From an uncultured Selenomonadales bacterium (lineage in GTDB: Bacteria > Bacillota > Negativicutes > Selenomonadales > Selenomonadaceae), in assembly GCA_947304355.1 (NCBI GenBank), contig CAMZAX010000010.1:1-64000 (forward strand): a DNA stretch of 64,000 nt, read 5' to 3'. Under the pieces are notes generated by a model. The model was not told the origin of the DNA. It did no database searches and was given only the letters and a program-made list of their open reading frames with translations. Below are positions 23,824 to 32,704 of this stretch, piece by piece; position 1 is the stretch's first letter, and each line of letters starts with the position of its first letter. The translations under genes were made by a program, and so were the position numbers.

Positions 23824-25319
23824 AAAAATTTTTACTGATAATTTGCGCGGCGTTGCTGATTGCAGGTTGTGGCGACGACGTTAAGCAGATAAACTCAATC
23901 GACGACTTGAAGACGGCGCGAATCGGCGCGTGGCCTAAATGCGCCTACGAACTCAAGGCACGGGAAGTCTTGCCCGAAGCGCAATTCGTCGGTCTGGATT
24001 TTATCAGCGACCTCGTTCAAAATCTCAAGCAAAGAAAAATTGACGCGTTCGTTCTCGGAAAAACTTACGTCGAAAATCTTAAATTCGAGGGCGTCGACGT
24101 GGATTATCTGCCGCAATCTTTGGGCGACGTGCCAATTTCTTACGTCTTCACGAAAAACGAGCGCGGTCAGAAACTTTGCAATCAAATGAACGAATTCCTT
24201 GCCAAGGCCGAGGCGAGCGGCGAACTTGACGCGTTGCGAAATAAATGGCTCCACAGTGACGAAAGCAAACGAACTTTCACGAAGTCAAACCTTTCGGGCG
24301 AAAACGGCACTTTGAAGGTCACCACTGAAGCGAAAGGCACGCCGTTTGAATATTTGCGCGACGGGCAAGTCGTCGGCTTCGAGGTCGAACTTCTTGATAA
24401 ATTCTGCGCGGCTTACGGCTACGACTACGAAATAAAAGTGGATATCTTTGAGACGATGCTTATCGAAGTGACGACGGGCAGGATTGATATCGGAATGGAC
24501 GCGATTGAAATTTTGCCGGAGCGCGAAAAAAGTATGCTCTTCGCAAACCCGACCGACATTGAGCAGACCGTCGCCGTGATTAACCCCGGAACTTCCGGCA
24601 AAGAAAATTTTTTTGCCGCTCTTGAACACAGAATCAAAACTTCGCTCTTCGACGAAAACCGCTGGCGAATGATTCTTGAAGGCGCAGGCAGAACGTTGGC
24701 AATAACGTTGACGTCGACAATTTTCGGGACGTTGCTGGCTTTGGCGATGTACATGCTTTATCGCGAAGGCAACCGCCGCGTCAACAAGATAATCGACGAG
24801 ATTTATCGAACGCTGCAGGGTGTGCCGACAATGGTTTTGCTGTTGATTTTTTATTACGTCGTCTTCGCCAACTTCGACTTGCCTGCGATTATCGTGGCGA
24901 TCGTAGTCTTTTCAATCGTGCTGAGCATAACGGTATTCATCATGCTCAAGAGCGGCGCGGAGAGTATTTCGCGCGGGCAAACGGAGGCGGCTTTGTCGCT
25001 GGGCTATTCGGGGCGGCGGGCGTTCGTCAAGTTCATCTTGCCGCAAGTTGTGCGCAACAACTTCAAGCAATATCAGCTTGCGCTTAACGTGACGCTGTTG
25101 GAAACGGCGGTTGTCGGCTACATATCGGTGCAAGACTTGACAAGGGTTGCGGACTTGATTCGCGCCCGCACTTACGACGCCTTTGTCCCGCTAATCGCAA
25201 TCGCAATCGTCTATCTGCTGTTGTCGCGGTTGTTGCTGTTCGTGACGGACTGCATTGCCCGCCGCCTTGACCCGAAGAATCGGAGCCGCGAAAAAATTTT
25301 GGACGGTGTTAAGTTGTGA
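23820..25319 (+). CDS. amino-acid ABC transporter: fused substrate-binding lipoprotein (two SBP-like segments) and permease
   Basis: lipobox LLIAGCGDD; 'GTPFEYLRDGQVVGFEVELLDKFCAAYGYDYEIK' SBP_bac_3; permease 'RTLQGVPTMVLLLIFYY...EAALSLGYSGRRAFVKFILPQVVRN'. Confidence 0.88.
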   Translation: MKKFLLIICAALLIAGCGDDVKQINSIDDLKTARIGAWPKCAYELKAREVLPEAQFVGLDFISDLVQNLKQRKIDAFVLGKTYVENLKFEGVDVDYLPQSLGDVPISYVFTKNERGQKLCNQMNEFLAKAEASGELDALRNKWLHSDESKRTFTKSNLSGENGTLKVTTEAKGTPFEYLRDGQVVGFEVELLDKFCAAYGYDYEIKVDIFETMLIEVTTGRIDIGMDAIEILPEREKSMLFANPTDIEQTVAVINPGTSGKENFFAALEHRIKTSLFDENRWRMILEGAGRTLAITLTSTIFGTLLALAMYMLYREGNRRVNKIIDEIYRTLQGVPTMVLLLIFYYVVFANFDLPAIIVAIVVFSIVLSITVFIMLKSGAESISRGQTEAALSLGYSGRRAFVKFILPQVVRNNFKQYQLALNVTLLETAVVGYISVQDLTRVADLIRARTYDAFVPLIAIAIVYLLLSRLLLFVTDCIARRLDPKNRSREKILDGVKL

Positions 25320-26434
25320 GCGAAATTATTTTGCGCGTTGAAAACTTGCGCAAGGAATACGGCAACGTCGCCCCGCTGAAAGGTGTCAGCTTGGAAGTTC
25401 GGCGCGGCGAGCGCATTACGATAATCGGCGGTTCGGGCACGGGCAAATCGACGTTCCTGCGCATGTTGAATCTTTTGGAGCGACCGACGGCAGGGAAAAT
25501 TTTTTTCGCGGGCGAGGAGATAACGGCGGCGGGTTGCAAGCTTGAATCGGTGCGACAACGAATCGGCATGATTTTCCAATCGTTCAATCTGTTCGCGGGC
25601 TTGACGGTGCTTGAAAACGCAATCGCCGCGCCCGTCGAGCTGAAAGGACTTTCTCGGCAGGCGGCTTGCGACAAGGCAAAGGCACTCTTCGCGAGCGTGG
25701 GCTTGTCCGAAAAACTTTTCAACTACCCCGACGAATTGAGCGGCGGGCAACAACAGCGTGCGGCGATTGTTCGGGCGTTGATGATGGAGCCGGAAATTTT
25801 GTTATTCGACGAACCCACCAGCGCGCTTGACCCGACGATGGTTGGCGAAGTGCTTGCCGTTATCCGTATGCTTGCCAAGCGCGATTTGACGATGCTTATC
25901 GTGACGCACGAGATGAACTTTGCCCGTGAAGTTGCCGACAGAGTTTTATTTTTCGCGGACGGTGAAATTTACGAACAGGGCACGCCCGCCGAAATTTTCG
26001 ACGCGCCGAAGCGTCCAAAGACCGTGGCGTTCATTCGGCGGCAAAAATATTTTCATTACGAAATTTCTGCGCGGACGTTCGACTTGCCGGCAATGCAGGG
26101 CGGCATTCAAGTCTTCGCGGAAAAATACGGGCTCGGCGCGAAAAATTTGCAACGCTTGCAACTTTGCAGCGAGGAGCTGATTTACGCAATGCTCGGCGGC
26201 TGTTACGACGCGGGCGACGAAATTTTCATGACGCTTGAAATTGTCTACGTCGAGGCGGAAAAAATTTTAGAGCTGAATCTCACGTGCGGCGGCGCGGCGT
26301 TCAATCCCTTCGACGAAAAAATTTCCGACGGCGACGATGATTTGGGCGTCAAAATTCTGCGCGGCTTAACGAAAGATTTTTCCTGCACACGCGACGGCGG
26401 CTTGAATCAAGTTCGCTTGCGGCTCAAAGACTGA
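25316..26434 (+). CDS. amino-acid ABC transporter ATP-binding protein with C-terminal RsbW/GHKL-like ATPase domain
   Basis: 'GGSGTGKSTFLRMLNLLE', 'LSGGQQQRAAIVRALMMEPEILLFDEPTSALDP'; extra ~125 aa 'LQLCSEELIYAML...FNPFDEK...DDLGVKILRGLTKDFSCTRDGGLNQVRLRL'. Confidence 0.85.
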   Translation: MSEIILRVENLRKEYGNVAPLKGVSLEVRRGERITIIGGSGTGKSTFLRMLNLLERPTAGKIFFAGEEITAAGCKLESVRQRIGMIFQSFNLFAGLTVLENAIAAPVELKGLSRQAACDKAKALFASVGLSEKLFNYPDELSGGQQQRAAIVRALMMEPEILLFDEPTSALDPTMVGEVLAVIRMLAKRDLTMLIVTHEMNFAREVADRVLFFADGEIYEQGTPAEIFDAPKRPKTVAFIRRQKYFHYEISARTFDLPAMQGGIQVFAEKYGLGAKNLQRLQLCSEELIYAMLGGCYDAGDEIFMTLEIVYVEAEKILELNLTCGGAAFNPFDEKISDGDDDLGVKILRGLTKDFSCTRDGGLNQVRLRLKD

Positions 26435-26465
26435 TTCTGTCAGCGCGGCAGGATTTTTTTTGTTA

Positions 26466-26537
26466 GTTAGGAATTAGGAGTGAAGAGTTAGGAGTTATGT
26501 AAAGCAAAATTTAACTCCTACCTCCTAACTCCTAATT
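26466..26537. repeat. inverted pair of heptanucleotide arrays (GTTAGGA)n ... (TAACTCC)n forming a hairpin
   Basis: GTTAGGA ATTAGGA GTGAAGA GTTAGGA (26466-26493) versus TAACTCC TACCTCC TAACTCC TAATT (26512-26537). Confidence 0.85.
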
Positions 26538-26557
26538 GATAGAAAGGCAGTGATGTT

Positions 26558-29500
26558 ATGTTACGACAAATTTCCAAGAACGTCAGGAGGCGAATCGCAA
26601 AAACGTTGGCGGCGGCTTTGGTCGTCGGCTGTCCGCTGTCGGCTTCCGCTATGGAGACTTACTCAATCGGTTGGGACGGCAAGCAACTGTTCGAGGTGCA
26701 ATACTACGGCACTGAAGACAAAACCGAAACCACGACGAATTTTTTCAACCAGGATAACGATTTTTCGTCCGCCGGTCTGCTCGTCTACAACTTGACGCCA
26801 AGCATGAAGTACGCGCTCAACAAAGCCTTTTACTGGTGGGCTGAAATTATCGCGCCCGGTGCTGTCGTCAATCAGCCCGCGCAGTACTTCGTAGGCAACT
26901 ACACCGATTCCAACGCCGACGCCGCGTCAATTTCAAAACTTTACGGCGTAGAGACAAGAAATCCCAACCTGTTCAGCGAAATCTTTCAACGCGGCAGAGT
27001 CGTCGACTACTTCGCGGACGTGAACGACTACATGACAAGGAAAGCTCTCGGCGCGATTGTTCAAGACGCTTACGGGCAAATTCGTATCGGGCAAAACCTC
27101 GGAATAAACGAAGGCGACGGCGAATACGGCTGGGTCAATACCGATTATTACGCCTTCCCGATTGCGCAGGCTATGAAGAGCGACGACCTTACGCCCGTCA
27201 TGTTCCACGAAATCGGACACAGCTTGGGAATTTCGGCCGACAGACGCGACAATCCTTATAATTTGACTTTCGACGGCTACGAAGTTTTGAGTTTTGGCGA
27301 CGGCGCGGACAATCCGTATCAATACACTTCGCACTTGCGCGACCAATTCGGCGGGACTCCTCACAGCAACGCTTTGATACTTACGCAAGAAATGTTCAAC
27401 GACGCGACGTTTCGCAATAACTACCTCGCGGCGACGGGCAGGGAATTGACGATTGACGACGCCTTTATCGTCGACGCCGATATCACCGGCTCAACGGGAC
27501 GCGCCGGCAGAGTCGGGGCTTACTTCGTCGGCGACAACGTTTTGGAAGTTTTGGACGGCAAGACCTTCACGCGCTTTGACGGCGTGCAAGTCAGCGGCAT
27601 TCCGATTAATCTTTGGGAAGGCTCGCCGAAATTCCCCGAAATCAGTCACAGCGAACTTGCCCGCTCTTTAATGAGCCATCAACTCTATCGCAGTTACAAC
27701 AACTTCATTGAGGCGGAACTCGCGCTTCTTCAAGACATCGGCTACAACATCGACAGGAAAAATTTTTACGGCTATTCGGTTTACAATGACGGCTTGACGT
27801 TGACCAACGACGCGGGCTTTTCTGCGCGGGCTAACGGTCAATACGTCGACGGCTACAATTCCTCGACAATGGGCGTCGGCTTGCACGTCTTCGGCTCCTA
27901 CAACACAATCGCGCAACGCGGCGACATCTGGACGAACGGCGCGGGCGCGGCGGGCATTCGCGTCGACGGCATTAACGACACGGTAATCGTCCCGCAGGGC
28001 ACCGAAATTCATTCGGACGGCTCGCTCGGCACGGGCGTCATGGTTGCTTACGGCAAGAACAACAACGTCATAATCAACGGCACCGTCACTGCCAACGGCG
28101 AAGGCGGCAACGCGGTGCACTTTGAATTCGGCGCGAACTCTCTCGGCGGCACGTTTGAATATCGCGGCTCCTATCTGCGCTACACAAGAAACATCAACTC
28201 TTTGGACGGTCAGTTGGTCGGTGCGCAGAATCGCGGCTTAACGGAAATTATTCACCGCAACGACGACTACAGCATAACCGATTTGGTAAACGGCGACCTC
28301 AATGCGCCGATGGGTTCGATAACCGTCAACGGCAAGCTCGAATCGAAAGACGGCTCGGCGATTTATATCGCTGAAGAAAGTTTCGTCGACCGAATCGACA
28401 TCAACAAGGGCGCGGAGATTAACGGCGACATCAATTCCGTTTGGAAACAATTCGACGAGGACGAATACGGACTTCAAACCACCGCGCAGACCGTCACTTA
28501 TCAAGCGGCGCAACGCGACGACCTCGGCAACATCACGGGCTTTGAGACGAAGACCGGCATCATTGAGCCGCTTTATATCCAGTACAACGGCGGCAATTAC
28601 GTTTACGACCGCTATATCCCCGACCTCGTGACGCAACTGAACTTCAACGCTCAAGACGGCGAAATTTTCTATAACGGCGACATCAACGGCTTCGACAACA
28701 TGAAAATGAACGTCACGAGCGGCACGCTGTACTACGGCGGCACGGCTAACGTTGTCAACACAAACGTCGCTTACGGCGCGCGGCTCTTCGGCGGCAACTA
28801 CACGCTTTTCGACATGACGGAGCGCATGGCGGACGGCTTCAGCGATTGGACGACGGGCAAATTTATCAATCACGGCACGATAGGCGCAATGACGATTAAC
28901 GGCGATTTGATTTCCGACGGCGCGATAACGGGCGTCAACGGCTACACGAACGGCAACGTCATCGTCAACGGCGCGGCTCACGTCGAAGGCACGACCGCAA
29001 TCGCGACCAACATGCTGCCCGGCGAAACCACTCCGATTTTGGCGGCGGCGAACATCACGGGTAATCTTGCCAACGCGACGACGGCGGCTCCCGTCAGCGG
29101 CATGTTGAGCAACACGGGCGCGGTTGTCGGCAACACGATTCAAACGACGGCGCACGCCTCCAACAACATGGGCAACTTGAATTCGACGCAGGCGGCAAGC
29201 TTCGACGCGGCAAACGACATGAACACGGCTTTGGCAGGCGACGCGCGACGCGAACAGCTCCGCCCGCTTTACAACTTCGACGCGGCGACGGCTCGGACTG
29301 CGCTTGAAAAAATGGGCACGTCGCACGCTCCGCAGATGATGAGTTACGCGCAACAGAGCACTTTGGCAAGCCGACTGATTGCCGACCGTTTGAGCGCGAA
29401 AGATTTTTCCGACGACGCTTGGGTTAAATTCAGCAAGGACTGGGGCAAACTCTACGGCGGCGACAAATTCCACGGTCAAGCGATTTCGGGCGGCTGGGAT

Positions 29501-30184
29501 AAACAATTCAGCGACAAGTGGCGCGGCGGCATTTTCGTCAGCTACAACGCAACGACCCTCGACAACGGCAACATCTACGACACGCGCGGCGGACTTTACG
29601 GCGGTTTCAAGAGCGGCGCGGATTCGGCGTTCGTTTACGTCGACGGCGGCTCGGTTCGCAACAAACTTTCGCGCGGACTGAATTCGTTGGGGCTCGGCAC
29701 TTCGGCGAAATACCACGGAAGAATTTTTGAGATCGGCGGCGAATACAAACGCGACCTCACGCCCGACAAAGATTATCACGTCAGCCCGTTTATCGGTCTG
29801 CAGGCGTCGCACATGAAACAAAACGCCTACAACGAACGCGGCGCGGGCATTTACAATCAGCACGTCCGCTCCAAGACGAACAGTTACTTCGCGGGTCAGC
29901 TCGGTCTTGAATATCGCAAAGACTTTGAGCGCGGGAATTTGGCGGCGCGAATCGGCGTGCGTCACGCGTTCAGCGGCGCGGCTCCGGAATTGCGTTTCAG
30001 CTACGAAGGCGGCGGCAACTCCTACACCCTGCGCAATCGTCAAGACAAAACGCATTTCATCCTGTCGTTGAGCGGCGAAAACGAATTCGCGAACAACTGG
30101 ACGTTCGGCGGCGAAATTTACTTGCAAAAGGGCAGTCACGACCGTGACTTGTCTGCGTCGGTGTTCCTGCGCAAAGTCTGGTAA
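26558..30184 (+). CDS. autotransporter (type Va) with zincin-like HEIGHSLGI motif in passenger and C-terminal beta-barrel
   Basis: N-terminal signal region; 'VMFHEIGHSLGISADRRD'; repetitive passenger; barrel 'WVKFSKDWGKLYGGDKFHG...' ending in ...SVFLRKVW. Confidence 0.85.
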   Translation: MLRQISKNVRRRIAKTLAAALVVGCPLSASAMETYSIGWDGKQLFEVQYYGTEDKTETTTNFFNQDNDFSSAGLLVYNLTPSMKYALNKAFYWWAEIIAPGAVVNQPAQYFVGNYTDSNADAASISKLYGVETRNPNLFSEIFQRGRVVDYFADVNDYMTRKALGAIVQDAYGQIRIGQNLGINEGDGEYGWVNTDYYAFPIAQAMKSDDLTPVMFHEIGHSLGISADRRDNPYNLTFDGYEVLSFGDGADNPYQYTSHLRDQFGGTPHSNALILTQEMFNDATFRNNYLAATGRELTIDDAFIVDADITGSTGRAGRVGAYFVGDNVLEVLDGKTFTRFDGVQVSGIPINLWEGSPKFPEISHSELARSLMSHQLYRSYNNFIEAELALLQDIGYNIDRKNFYGYSVYNDGLTLTNDAGFSARANGQYVDGYNSSTMGVGLHVFGSYNTIAQRGDIWTNGAGAAGIRVDGINDTVIVPQGTEIHSDGSLGTGVMVAYGKNNNVIINGTVTANGEGGNAVHFEFGANSLGGTFEYRGSYLRYTRNINSLDGQLVGAQNRGLTEIIHRNDDYSITDLVNGDLNAPMGSITVNGKLESKDGSAIYIAEESFVDRIDINKGAEINGDINSVWKQFDEDEYGLQTTAQTVTYQAAQRDDLGNITGFETKTGIIEPLYIQYNGGNYVYDRYIPDLVTQLNFNAQDGEIFYNGDINGFDNMKMNVTSGTLYYGGTANVVNTNVAYGARLFGGNYTLFDMTERMADGFSDWTTGKFINHGTIGAMTINGDLISDGAITGVNGYTNGNVIVNGAAHVEGTTAIATNMLPGETTPILAAANITGNLANATTAAPVSGMLSNTGAVVGNTIQTTAHASNNMGNLNSTQAASFDAANDMNTALAGDARREQLRPLYNFDAATARTALEKMGTSHAPQMMSYAQQSTLASRLIADRLSAKDFSDDAWVKFSKDWGKLYGGDKFHGQAISGGWDKQFSDKWRGGIFVSYNATTLDNGNIYDTRGGLYGGFKSGADSAFVYVDGGSVRNKLSRGLNSLGLGTSAKYHGRIFEIGGEYKRDLTPDKDYHVSPFIGLQASHMKQNAYNERGAGIYNQHVRSKTNSYFAGQLGLEYRKDFERGNLAARIGVRHAFSGAAPELRFSYEGGGNSYTLRNRQDKTHFILSLSGENEFANNWTFGGEIYLQKGSHDRDLSASVFLRKVW

Positions 30185-30189
30185 TGAAC

Positions 30190-30218
30190 TTGTCCCTTGG
30201 CGCGTTCCCTGCTATAAT
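30190..30218 (+). promoter_or_regulatory. sigma70-type promoter for purF (TTGTCC-N17-TATAAT)
   Basis: hexamers and spacing read directly. Confidence 0.5.
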
Positions 30219-30271
30219 TAACACGCAAGCATTTTCAATAATCGCAGTCAGCGTGGCGCAAAAATTTTCAT

Positions 30272-30306
30272 CATTGCGCATTACGCATTTCGCATTACGC
30301 ATTGAA
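30272..30306 (+). repeat. heptanucleotide array CATTACG (5 units) abutting the purF ribosome-binding region
   Basis: CATTGCG CATTACG CATTTCG CATTACG CATTGAA. Confidence 0.9.
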
Positions 30307-30320
30307 AAGGGGTGGCGTCA

Positions 30321-31748
30321 ATGGATTTCGGAATTGGTTCGATGGGCGAATCGTGCGGAGTGTTCGGCATGTACGACCTCGACGGCGGCGACGTGGCGGC
30401 TACGATTTACTACGGGCTTTACGCCTTGCAACATCGCGGGCAAGAAAGCGCGGGCATTGCGGTAACCGACACGGCGACGCGCAACGACAAAGTTTTTTGC
30501 CACAAAGATCTCGGACGCGTCAACAAAGTATTCAACGCGGAAAACATTGCGGCATTGGACGGCAACCTCGGCGTCGGACACGTGCGCTACTCGACGGCGG
30601 GCGCGTCCACTCGCGAAAATTCTCAGCCGCTTGTTTTGGCGTATATCAAAGGCACGCTCATGCTCGCGCACAACGGCAACTTGGTCAACGCCCCGCGACT
30701 GCGACGGGAATTGGCGGCGGGCGGCGCGATTTTCCAGACGACAACAGATTCCGAAACGATTGCTTACCACATTGCCCGCGAACGCGTCAAATCCCGCTCG
30801 GTGCAGGAGGCGACCGTCCGCGCGCTGAAAAAAGTTCAAGGTTCCTATTCGCTCGTCGTCGCCAGTCCGCGCAAGCTTATCGGTGCCCGCGACCCGTGGG
30901 GCTTTCGTCCGCTGGTTATCGGCAAGCTCGGCAACGCTTATATAATCACCTCGGAGACATGCGCGCTGGAAACCATTGACGCGGAATTTATTCGCGACGT
31001 GGAGCCCGGTGAAGTCGTCACGATTTTCCAGAACGGCAGAATCGAATCCAACATGGAACTCGCCCTACCCAAGGAGAAAACCGCGCGCTGTGTCTTCGAG
31101 TATATTTATTTTTGCCGCCCCGATACGACGTTCGACGGCATGAGCGTCACGCGTTCGCGGCTTATCGCGGGCAAGTTGTTGGCGCGCATTCACCCGATTG
31201 ACGCGGATTTGGTCGTCGGCGTCCCCGAAAGCGGCAACATGGCTGCTGTCGGTTACTCAATGGCGTCGGGCATTCCTTACGGCATCGCCTTCACGAAGAA
31301 CACTTACGTCGGGCGCACGTTCATCAAGCCGCAACAGTCAAGCCGTATGCAAAGCGTCAAAGTCAAGCTCAACGTCCTGCGCGACGTGGTTGCCGGCAAG
31401 CGGATTGTCATGATTGACGATTCGATTGTTCGCGGCACGACAAGCGGGCAAATCGTCAACATGTTGCGGGAAGCGGGCGCGGCTGAAGTTCACGTGCGCG
31501 TTTCGAGCCCGCCGTTTTGTCACCCGTGTTATTTCGGCATTGACATTCCGAGCCGCGAGCAGTTGATTGCTCACAATCGGAGCGTCGAGGAGATTTGCAA
31601 GATTCTTGGCGCGGATTCGTTGGGATACTTGCCAATCGGTTGCCTTGACGAGATGGCGGGCGGGCGCGAACTGTGCACGGCCTGTTTCAGCGGCGACTAC
31701 CCGATTCCCCCGCCGACCGAAGACATTCGCGGCGAATACTTAAAATAG
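30321..31748 (+). CDS. purF: amidophosphoribosyltransferase
   Basis: 'ESCGVFGMYD', 'ALQHRGQESAGIA', 'VVGVPESGNMAAVGYS', 'VMIDDSIVRGTTSGQIV'. Confidence 0.96.
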   Translation: MDFGIGSMGESCGVFGMYDLDGGDVAATIYYGLYALQHRGQESAGIAVTDTATRNDKVFCHKDLGRVNKVFNAENIAALDGNLGVGHVRYSTAGASTRENSQPLVLAYIKGTLMLAHNGNLVNAPRLRRELAAGGAIFQTTTDSETIAYHIARERVKSRSVQEATVRALKKVQGSYSLVVASPRKLIGARDPWGFRPLVIGKLGNAYIITSETCALETIDAEFIRDVEPGEVVTIFQNGRIESNMELALPKEKTARCVFEYIYFCRPDTTFDGMSVTRSRLIAGKLLARIHPIDADLVVGVPESGNMAAVGYSMASGIPYGIAFTKNTYVGRTFIKPQQSSRMQSVKVKLNVLRDVVAGKRIVMIDDSIVRGTTSGQIVNMLREAGAAEVHVRVSSPPFCHPCYFGIDIPSREQLIAHNRSVEEICKILGADSLGYLPIGCLDEMAGGRELCTACFSGDYPIPPPTEDIRGEYLK

Positions 31749-31782
31749 TTAGGAGTTAGGAATTAGGAGTTAGGAGTTAAAT
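31748..31782 (+). repeat. heptanucleotide array GTTAGGA (4-5 units)
   Basis: GTTAGGA GTTAGGA ATTAGGA GTTAGGA GTTAAAT. Confidence 0.9.
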
Positions 31783-31807
31783 TCTAGTCCCTTAGGAGGT
31801 TTTAATT

Positions 31808-32320
31808 ATGAGTTTCTTGGATTTGGCAAAGGCGCGGTATTCTTGCCGCAAGCTGACGGACGCGGCGATTGAACCCGAAAAAATCGAACGCATCTTGCAA
31901 GCGGCGATTGCGGCACCCACCGCGAAGAACGAGCAACGCTACACGATTTGGGCTGTCCAATCGCCCGAAGCCTTCGACAAGCTCAAGCAGACGACGCCTT
32001 ACACGTTCGGAGCGGCTTTGGCGTTCGTCGTCGGCGCGCAACGCGACGGAGCCTTCGACAGACCCTTCGACAACAAAAATTTCGCGGAGATTGACGCGGC
32101 GATTGTCGCGACGCATTTGATGTTGGCTGTGCAGGACGAAGGACTCGGCACGACGTGGGTCGGCTGGTTCGACGCGCCCAAGCTGCAGGAACTCTTCCCC
32201 GAAATGCAGGGTTACGAGCTGATTGCGATTTTCCCCGTCGGCTGCCCCGCGCAGGACGCAAAGCCGCATGTTCGTCACGAAGATCGTCGCCCGCTTAAAG
32301 AAGTCGTCGTCGAACTGTGA
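31808..32320 (+). CDS. nitroreductase family protein
   Basis: 'FLDLAKARYSCRKLTD', 'AAIAAPTAKNEQRYTIW', 'GLGTTWVGWFD'. Confidence 0.88.
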   Translation: MSFLDLAKARYSCRKLTDAAIEPEKIERILQAAIAAPTAKNEQRYTIWAVQSPEAFDKLKQTTPYTFGAALAFVVGAQRDGAFDRPFDNKNFAEIDAAIVATHLMLAVQDEGLGTTWVGWFDAPKLQELFPEMQGYELIAIFPVGCPAQDAKPHVRHEDRRPLKEVVVEL

Positions 32321-32688
32321 ACACCAAGGTTGCGGGCAATTTCGGCGAAGACTGCGCGGCAAAATTCCTTGCGGACAACGGTTACACAATCGTCGCGAGG
32401 AATTTTCGCATTCGGTCGGCGGAGATTGACATAATCGCGCAACGCGACGGCGTGCTTGCTTTCGTTGAAGTCAAGGCGCGGTCGAGCGTTCGTCATGGCT
32501 TGCCGAGCGAGGCCGTCACCCTTCGCAAGCAAAAAAAAATTATCGCGGCGGCAGGCGTTTTCTTGCAAGACGAAACATTTTGCGACTGCGCCTGTCGCTT
32601 TGACGTTGTGGAAGTCTATTTGGACGGCGAAAGCGTCGAAGAGATTAACCATATCGAAAATGCTTTTGAAGTCACGCAAGAATTTTAA
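32317..32688 (+). CDS. YraN/UPF0102 family putative endonuclease
   Basis: 'GNFGEDCAAKFLADNGYTIVARNFRIRSAEIDIIAQRDGVLAFVEVKARSS'. Confidence 0.9.
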   Translation: MNTKVAGNFGEDCAAKFLADNGYTIVARNFRIRSAEIDIIAQRDGVLAFVEVKARSSVRHGLPSEAVTLRKQKKIIAAAGVFLQDETFCDCACRFDVVEVYLDGESVEEINHIENAFEVTQEF

Positions 32689-32704
32689 GGAAGGTTGAAA
32701 AAAA

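Noticed and set aside
28238-30139. 633-aa minus-strand ORF opposite the autotransporter
   Set aside because: Antisense shadow ORF; low-complexity Arg/Val-rich translation with no recognisable motifs, while the plus strand encodes a clear autotransporter.
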